Origin: Timema cristinae
Taxonomy: Eukaryota > Arthropoda > Insecta > Phasmatodea > Timematidae
DNA: 64,000 nucleotides
Assembly (NCBI GenBank): GCA_039000515.1
Contig: JBCFYV010011172.1
Span: 72,985,941-73,049,940 of the forward strand
Direction of reading: 5' to 3'
This document shows positions 57,276 to 64,000 of this stretch, piece by piece. A model generated the notes under the pieces. The model was not told the DNA's origin and did no database searches. It worked only from the letters and a program-made list of their open reading frames with translations. The position numbers were made by a program, and so were the translations under genes. Position 1 is the first letter of the stretch. Every line of letters begins with the position of its first letter.

Positions 57276-58674
57276 CAGGGTTGGACTGGGCTCTCCAAAA
57301 GGGCGCAGACCTTGGATTTTCAGAGGGCGTAAAATATTATTACGATCTCAAAAAAACTTTACCTTTTTATTGTAAAATGACTATGGGAGTGCTGCTAGAA
57401 CCCAATAGTATTGATTAATAATAAATATTATTGGTTATTGCAAGGACTTCCAAAATAAAATTCATTTTTCTTTTCCTTATATGACTCAAGGCATTGTTGA
57501 ATATTCCGAACTTCAAAAGTTATTTTTAATAAATACAGTATAAAGAAACATTCATGAGATAAGTGAATTTTATTTAACAAAACATCTAGCATTTAGGGAA
57601 CAAATTGTAAAAGATCCAAGGCAAGGATCCTCGGACTTTTCGGATACAGCCTATCTCAACAACATTCATCCTGAGCAAACTGGCTTTGTCTCTGAGAAAA
57701 GGAAGGGTAGATATCACACCCCCAATCACCTCAAATAAACCTGACTTGTATCAGCGCCGTATACAAGTCTCTTCAGAGCAACACACCCTCACATTTCAAA
57801 ATAGATTTTCATTTTCACGCCAAATCTCCAAAAATTTAAATTTATAAATTATTAAATGAATTTAACTTTACATATCCAAATTATAATAAGGGAAGGACAC
57901 TGTTATAAATCCCATCTAAAATATAATAGTACGTTTGATGTTATTACTAGTCAAAATAAGTTAATTATAGAAATTAGAAATGAAAAAGTATGAGATAGAG
58001 AGAAATTTTTGATCAAAACTTATTCCAGGAAGGGGAATGTGTTACGATCTTAATAAAGTTTTGTGGGTACAAACTTGAAGGCCCACGGAAGGCTCTCCTT
58101 ACTAATAAAACTTTGTAACCAAATCATAGTTTTTGTTGTCTGGTAACTTAAATTTTCTTAATTCTTACCTCAGTAACGAAAAATTAGGCAGGAGCAAAAA
58201 ACTTACACATTTATAAAATGAATTATTATTATTATTATTATTATTATTAGCACCGCGTCTTACTACCCGTTTGGGTTGTACGCAATATAAAATGAACACA
58301 AAGCTATATCATTCAAGGCGCAAACACAACTAAATATCTGATTTATACCACTCCAATTGCAGCCACGCGACACGGCCAAACGGATCATTGAAGAAGTGTG
58401 CCTTCTCTCCCGCTGTCGCCGGGTACCAATCACCCCTTGTTGATGAACATCCCCCATCCCCTAAATCTGTACCCAATTAAATTTAATTTTGCCTTCATGG
58501 TTCCACCTTGTCTTGACTATTCGAATCATATTTTAAATTTAAATTTCTTATTTTAATCATGGCAATTTTTTTTCGCCAAGAGTGAGGGGGATTCTGGGCT
58601 TAGGGTGCAAATTCAAGAAACTTGAGGGCGCACTGGCCCAAGGGCTAGTGGGCTAGTGGGCCAGTCTGAGCCTT
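57276..58674. mobile_element. hAT-like non-autonomous element, 1,399 bp
   Basis: Left end CAGGGTTGGACTGGGC; right end on the minus strand AAGGCTCAGACTGGCCCAC; GGGCGCA phrases lie just inside both. Flanking 8-mers CAGGCAAC (57,268-57,275) and CAGGCATG (58,675-58,682) match at 6 of 8. TTGGACTGGG-type ends are typical of animal hAT elements. No transposase remains. A tail-only SINE insertion lies at 58,223-58,285. Confidence 0.72.
58223..58285 (-). mobile_element. tail-only SINE insertion (shared C/D 3' end)
   Basis: Contains only (TAA)n plus the last ~36 nt of the shared tail (complement AGCACCGCGTCTTACTACCC then GTTTGGGTTGTACGCAA). Flanked by a perfect 11-bp duplication TATAAAATGAA (58,212-58,222 and 58,286-58,296). 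It shows that reverse transcription began at the tail and stopped almost at once. Confidence 0.88.
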
Positions 58675-58682
58675 CAGGCATG

Positions 58683-59367
58683 TCTTTTCATACAGATAGG
58701 TGTTTCTACTGTGTGTTCTTGCTAATTTTCGGCAATTTGCTTGATGGAAAGTTGTCGGTATATTGTGAAAAGAAAAGAGAACTCAACTTGTGCTATGAAG
58801 GAAGGTTTTCCTCAAAACAGTGGGCTTGTTAGTTTGGTAACACTACTAGAAAGACATTGCGGTGGGAAAGGGAAGAAGGGATAGATAATCCCAAGACATC
58901 GTGCGTGAAAATCAGCTAGTTGGGTAACTAAAAGAAGATAAAGGAGGGATATGACGTGATAAACGTGTTGCCATTTTATCACACAAGGTGGCGTAAAATG
59001 CGTGGAGTGGACCAGTGGTAGTCAACGTTTTTTTGTTCGCGAGCCTCCAGATACAATTTCTTAACTTTGTTCAGATCGATAAGGTGGTCTCCTTTATATA
59101 CTTGCTCAGACTAAACTCACACGCCATCGATATTTTTTTACTAGTGCATGACTTTGCAAACAAACTACTAGATGTTTCAACAGCGCTATGTGGAGTCTTT
59201 AAATTGAACGGCGGCCATGTTGTGCCGCGGGACAGTTATCTCTAAGCTGACTGTAGCATGCTATGTTTTGTAATCTTATTTAAATAACATAATCTTAGGC
59301 TGCTGTGGTTTGATCCTGTTAAACATAAAAATAAGGGCTTTAATTCATTCGTTTATGTGTAAATGTG
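58683..59367. other. unassigned spacer
   Basis: An open frame at 59,015-59,245 has no domain. Nothing else recognised. Confidence 0.3.
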
Positions 59368-59375
59368 TTAATTGA

Positions 59376-59821
59376 CAAGCCGGGGGATGGGCGGTGGGGT
59401 GGGGGGGAGGGTTTGGGGGTTCAAACCCCTCTTGAAATTGTATTAGCAAAATATATATGGCTTTATTTATGGTTCAAACCATATCAAAATTAAGATATAC
59501 ATCCAAATTAGGGGGCTGTGTTACCATAAAAAGCACTTAAGAGAGTTTCTATAGCCATTAAATATTTAGAAATTTTCCTAGCCATCGGCATTTTGGGGGC
59601 TAATTTACCATAAAAAAAACACTTCACAGAGCTTCAAAAAGTGTTAAATATGTAGACATTTTCCAAGCCTTTGGGAACTAGGCGGTTATTTTACCATGAA
59701 AATAAAAACACTTCAGAGAGCTTCTAGAACTGTTTATCATTTAGAATTTTTTCTAGCTTCCAGCAGTTGGGGAGTGTACCCCCTAAACCCCCCCTGAAAT
59801 TATTGGCTAGCTACAGCCTTG
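59376..59821. mobile_element. hAT-like element with three ~84-bp internal units
   Basis: Ends CAAGCCGGGGG on the left and CAAGGCTGTAGCTAGCC on the right (minus strand), the latter like the right end of 6705-8672. Flanking TTAATTGA (59,368-59,375) and TCAATTGG (59,822-59,829) match at 6 of 8. Inside, TTACCAT phrases at about 59,521, 59,604 and 59,690 each precede AACACTT...GAGAGCTTCTA-like sequence. Confidence 0.62.
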
Positions 59822-59910
59822 TCAATTGGAATGTCATATTTGATTTTTATAGTTAAAGTAAGCTACCGGTATGTATTTTTGGTGGCTTGGCTGGCAAGTT
59901 AACTAAAGTC

Positions 59911-60077
59911 TTCCTTCACCTCTGACAAGACATCTTGTGAATGTGAGGAATGCCAGGTCTCTACCGTGGTTCGGATTCCACGTTAAACTGTAGGTCCTTC
60001 ATTTCATCTCACAATCACCCTACCATTACACATTAGCGTAAGTGCGTATAACCCGAACGGGTAGTAAGACGCGGTGC

Positions 60078-60130
<53 letters not shown>

Positions 60131-60143
60131 GTAATAATAATAA
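59911..60143 (+). mobile_element. SINE family C, 5'-truncated, with long (TAA)n tail
   Basis: Begins in the body at TTCCTTCACCTCTGACAAG and ends with the shared tail and about 20 TAA repeats. Perfect 11-bp target duplication TAACTAAAGTC (59,900-59,910 and 60,144-60,154). Confidence 0.92.
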
Positions 60144-60252
60144 TAACTAAAGTCACGTGCATACACACACAGCATACAGTCGTACCAACCATATTATTGG
60201 CTCTTGAATCTTGGTTGAGGTATAGTGGTTCACTTCGTTCTTGGTTATATTA

Positions 60253-61000
60253 TACTGAATCTTAGTGGAAATATTATTGATTTATATTTATCTATATGGT
60301 CCACCTTGTTCCTGTTTAGTAAGTCATTTTGAAGGTCTTGTTGTTTACTATCTCTATGCATGGTCCAACTCATTCTTGCTCAGTAAGTCTTGTTGGAGGT
60401 ATTGTTGCTTACTATCTCTTTGCATGGTCCAACTCATTCTTGCTCAGTAAGTCTTGTTGGAGGTATTGTTGCTTACTATCTCTTTGCATGGTCCAACTCA
60501 TTCTTGCTCAGTAAGTCTTGTTGGAGGTATTGTTGCTTACTATCTCTTTGCATGGTCCAACTCATTCTTGCTCAGTAAGTCTTGTTGGAGGTATTGTTGC
60601 TTACTATCTCTCTGCATGGTCCAACTCATTCTTGCTCAGTAAGTCTTGTTGAAGGTATTGTTGCTTACTATCTCTCTGTATGGTCCAACTCATTCTTGCT
60701 CAGTAAGTCTTGTTGAAGGTATTGTTGCTTACTATCTCTCTGCATGGTCCAACTCATATTTGCTCAGTAAGCCTTGTTGGAGGTATTGTTGCTTACTATC
60801 TCTCTGCATGATCTAACTCATTCTTGCTCAGTAAGTCTTGTTGGAGGTATTGTTGCTTACTATCTCTCTGCATGATCTAACTCATTCTTTCTCAGTGAGT
60901 CTCGGTGGAAGTGTTATTGTTACTATCTATTTTCATGGCCTAACTTGTCATTTCTCAGCCCGCCTATGTGGAGGTATATTATTGCATATTATCTTTACGG
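60253..61000. repeat. 64-bp minisatellite, about 11 units
   Basis: CAGTAAGTC (or a variant) occurs at 60,317, 60,381, 60,445, 60,509, 60,573, 60,637, 60,701, 60,765, 60,829 and 60,893, exactly 64 bp apart, with a diverged unit at each edge. The central units (60,381-60,640) are nearly identical. 64 is not a multiple of 3, so the frame rotates every unit. The open frames on the plus strand are by-products of a unit low in stops. Confidence 0.96.
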
Positions 61001-62002
61001 ATGGCCCACCTTCAATTAGAGTTAGTTTACTTAAACTCGCGGCAAATCGTCTAGCAGTTAAACAACAAGATTTTTAAGAAACCATGTTTCCAGACGGGTT
61101 TGTTCAAAGTCAGATTTAACCCACAATGAGGCGATGTCAGTGCTTTCATTTGAGATTTCGGGTCACGAATTATCAGAGATTGACACGTTTTTGACTTGAA
61201 TATACTGCTTCCCTTCGTACTTATTGACTTCCTCCTTGGCTTAGCTAATGCGGAATAGAATGTAGAATTCGAACCGAGAAGTAATGCTGCAACATACGAG
61301 TACAACATCCTTATAAATGTTTAATTCACTTTGTAGTAGGTAAAATGTGTTTAAAAAATAGCTGCTTGATTATAGAGTTCCGAGAAATTTCCTAGAGGTG
61401 GGATGACCAAGTGTGAGTTTAATTTAGCAGAGATACAATTCTTAAGATTTTATTTAGAGCGTTATGTAGTTAAGTGGTGCACAAGAATGTCATTGTATGT
61501 ATTTTCAGTTGTAAAGAACACAGAACACAGAATGGTGATGTCTTAATAGGTGCCACCTACCGAAGCGATGAGATGTGTTATTTGAGCAGTGGTTTGCTAT
61601 TTTCAGAATATAGCTTACACCAAAATTAAAGCAAAATGTATCAACGTATCCCTAATATAGCATTAAGAACTTTACGCTTTAGGTTAAGTAATTTTTAAAA
61701 AATCATAAAAGGATGAAACTAAATCATTTTAAAGAACTAACGTAAAACATTGACATTTTGGACAATTTTATCAATTTTAGATTTTATTTTTCAATTCAAT
61801 TAACAATTAATACACACACCGGTCAGTTAAGTTTTAACACTAGACTAAATTAAAAATTGAATCAAAGGCTGTAAAGTAATATTATCAAATTCTATTTCGT
61901 TCTGAGACCAAAATAAGTGGTTAGAAACATAACAATTAAAGTCATTTCCTAACTGATCAAAACAGAACATTCTAACGTAGCTGAGGATTGTTTTAGTTGT
62001 TT
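61001..62002. other. unassigned AT-rich spacer
   Basis: No gene or repeat recognised. Confidence 0.3.
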
Positions 62003-62006
62003 TTAA

Positions 62007-62391
62007 GGCGGGGTGCTAGTGAGCGCGAGTTTAGTGCATTAATTTTGCAGTTTTTATAGCACAAACATCTTTTGGCCAAAATAAATAAAATATTTCTTCT
62101 ATAGAAACATAGAGTTTAGTTTTCTGCACATGCTAATCTCAACAGTTCTTGAATATCTGTCATGAGAATGGCAGCATTTGGTGATAAACTTTTTAAATAA
62201 TAAGAAAAGTTTGTCACCAAATGCCACCATGCTCATGACAGATATTCAACAACTGTTGAGATTAGCATGTACTGAAATCAAAACTCTATGTTTCTATAGA
62301 AGAAATATTTGATTTATTTTGGACAAAATATGTTTGTGCTATAAAAACTGCAAAAATACTTCCCTAAACTCACTCTCACTAGCACTCCACC
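62007..62391. mobile_element. TTAA-flanked palindromic MITE, 385 bp, best copy
   Basis: Flanked by TTAA on both sides (62,003-62,006 and 62,392-62,395). Ends GGCGGGGTGCTAGTGAGCG and, on the minus strand, GGTGGAGTGCTAGTGAGAG. The whole element folds on itself: GAATATCTGTCATGAGAATG (62,151) pairs with CATGCTCATGACAGATATTC (62,229), with a loop near 62,197-62,204. TTAA targets are typical of piggyBac-like transposases; the mobilising family is inferred. Confidence 0.88.
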
Positions 62392-62395
62392 TTAA

Positions 62396-63554
62396 GCTTC
62401 AGAATGATCATTCCCATAATATGACTGCAATTCATATGTGAGAATATTTTCCTTTTGGTAGGCGGCGCCCAGATAGACGTTACCTACCGGTGATGTCACG
62501 GCAAATAATTATATAGGATTTCCAATGTTAATGAATTTACGTTATATTTGGCGAGTTTCAAAAATACAACATTGAACCAAACACCATACATTCTTTAATA
62601 ATTCTAAAAATAGTCCTACATTGTCACAACAATTTTTCTATTATTATTTTGAAGCATTTTTTTAATTGTAGACGTATTTTTTTTATAAATTGTCTTCAAC
62701 TCAGTTTATCTAGCTTCTTTACGAAAACGGCCTACATGAATCTTCGTGAAAGTATGTAGATTAAAAAGTCCATGGAAACATAGGTCTTTCTAAAATAGGA
62801 AACAAAAAATAAGTAATTTTGAAATGCAAGTCAATGCTGTCCAGGCGCGAATAGTAGAGTGAATGTTTATACGCGTTAGTGGAAGAGGGGAAGTGTTATC
62901 AGCAGTTAAACAAGAGGAATAGTTGGTTGAACTGACCATATTCTTCCCTCTCTTTCTATTACGTACATTTGCATATACATATGATAGTGCTTAGAATGCG
63001 TAGGTGCGTCAAGTCAAGATGCAACCCGCTTCGCAAAATAGCTTTGAATTCACCGAGTAGGCGGTGCCCTTAATTCGTGCAGGAAATATGAAATGGAGTT
63101 CTAGTTATCATGAAGTCGAACTATTATCGTACTTTTAAATGCAGATTGGACTCACGCAGGCCAAGAAAAGGCGTGCGCTGTATTCTATACCTGTGTGTGT
63201 GTGTGTGTGTGGTGTTGGTTATCCACGGTTGGTTGGCTCTGCCCTTGCCTCTTTCGGGCCGTGATACAAAGGTCACGTGTTCAACTCTATCGTAAGATAC
63301 TTTTGTTCCCCCTTCCATTATGATTGTGGTGGCGCATTAAGAGTGCTCGATCCTTCGAAAATAGTCGGATTCTTGTAGGCAAAATTTATTAAAAAATAAA
63401 TTTATTATTTTTGCACTTAATATTGATAACAATTTACTATTATAAGTAGAAGTATTATACAGGTTTTGATATTTCATTTAATTTATTAATTTAACGTGCA
63501 CTTTCTGAACCGAATGATTATATCAGTACACGACTTATAAACAAATTTAAATCT
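62396..63554. other. unassigned spacer with (TG)n
   Basis: (TG)n at 63,191-63,211. A B-box-like AAGGTCACGTGTTCAACTC at about 63,270 is unsupported by other copies. No gene seen. Confidence 0.35.
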
Positions 63555-63716
63555 AGAACAGACACAACATCCAACCCTCGGCCGTTAATTCTTCACTGTG
63601 AAAGGGAAAACCCTAATTTCACCAATGATACAGTTTTTCGGCCATTCCGGGATTCTAACCCTGGACCCTAAGCTCAGTAGACAAACACGCTACCAACTGA
63701 GCTAAGGTGCCGAACT
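63555..63716 (-). mobile_element. tRNA-derived SINE, family B
   Basis: Minus-strand head CGGCACCTTAGCTCAGTTGG, A-box TTAGCTCAGTTGGTAGCG, B-box CAGGGTTAGAATCCCGG, body with AATTAACGGCCGAGG and GTTGTGTCTG. Same order as 10,622-10,790. Confidence 0.82.
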
Positions 63717-64000
63717 AGGTATTGATACTATCTATCGAAAGTGACAGCTTTATATTACATGATTTCTCTTATTAATGTATGAAGATTATTGTAGTAGCTT
63801 TTTCAAAGGTCATAAACCTTTCTTCGCTAACTGACGTGTGTACGTGTAGTTTCCCAGTTCGCTCCTCGTTGTTTTGTCACTCTCTTGTTCTAGGAACCTT
63901 ATTCTTTTCTCTCTTGGCAGGGCGGAGGCATATATAAAACATATTTTGTCAATGGCGCTTCTCTTTAATAATTAATCTTACCATTTCATTGTTTTTGTTG
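63717..64000. other. unassigned window end
   Basis: No feature recognised. Confidence 0.3.

Noticed and set aside
60265..60642. Family of small plus-strand proteins
   Set aside because: They are the same 64-bp repeat read in rotating frames. There is no signal of coding beyond absence of stops.

Overview
The window reads as intergenic or heterochromatin-like DNA from an invertebrate animal nuclear genome. It is AT-rich, has no operon structure, uses GT-AG introns, and is packed with eukaryotic transposable elements: tRNA-derived SINEs, a LINE, PIF/Harbinger and hAT elements, palindromic MITEs and minisatellites. I cannot name the phylum from sequence alone. I find no convincing intact host protein-coding gene and no functional RNA gene. 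Every coding signal I can support belongs to a mobile element and is mutated.

Layout. 1-6.6 kb: a degenerate tandem repeat, a 51-bp minisatellite and three SINEs. 6.6-9.4 kb: a 43-bp minisatellite split by a 1,968-bp hAT-like element with 8-bp target duplication. 10.3-13.2 kb: SINE cluster and a 473-bp tandem repeat carrying a 441-bp insertion. 13.5-32 kb: many SINEs (several with perfect 8-13 bp target-site duplications), two hAT-like elements and two foldback/TIR MITEs. 33-33.6 kb: a small Harbinger derivative whose terminal repeat has been amplified as a 44-bp minisatellite. 35.15-38.0 kb: a decayed LINE with endonuclease and reverse transcriptase domains. 38-40.1 kb: palindromic MITEs and a Harbinger-like element holding a BESS-motif reading frame. 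40.5-53.3 kb: SINEs, three copies of a dispersed repeat (two here, one near 15.5 kb) and a hAT MITE. 53.36-56.79 kb: a SINE split by a full-length 3,186-bp PIF/Harbinger element. 57.3-60.1 kb: two hAT-like elements and SINEs. 60.25-61.0 kb: a 64-bp minisatellite. 62.0-62.4 kb: a near-perfect TTAA-flanked palindrome.

Most notable content. (1) The Harbinger element at 53,570-56,755 carries a DDE transposase on the plus strand and a MADF-BESS protein on the minus strand that appear mutually interleaved: exon 2 of each lies inside the intron of the other. Both genes carry stops and frameshifts. (2) Two SINE families with different tRNA-like heads (called C and D here) share the same 3' tail, and one insertion consists of little more than that tail, yet has a perfect 11-bp target-site duplication. 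This points to one shared LINE partner recognising the tail; the LINE in this window does not visibly carry it.

How the parts interact: SINEs C and D would have used a LINE reverse transcriptase in trans; short hAT and Harbinger derivatives would have used transposases encoded elsewhere. The nesting order gives relative ages: Harbinger is younger than the SINE it splits, the hAT at 6.7 kb is younger than its minisatellite, and SINE C at 50.3 kb is younger than the dispersed repeat it interrupts. SINE and repeat family letters (A-F) are local labels.
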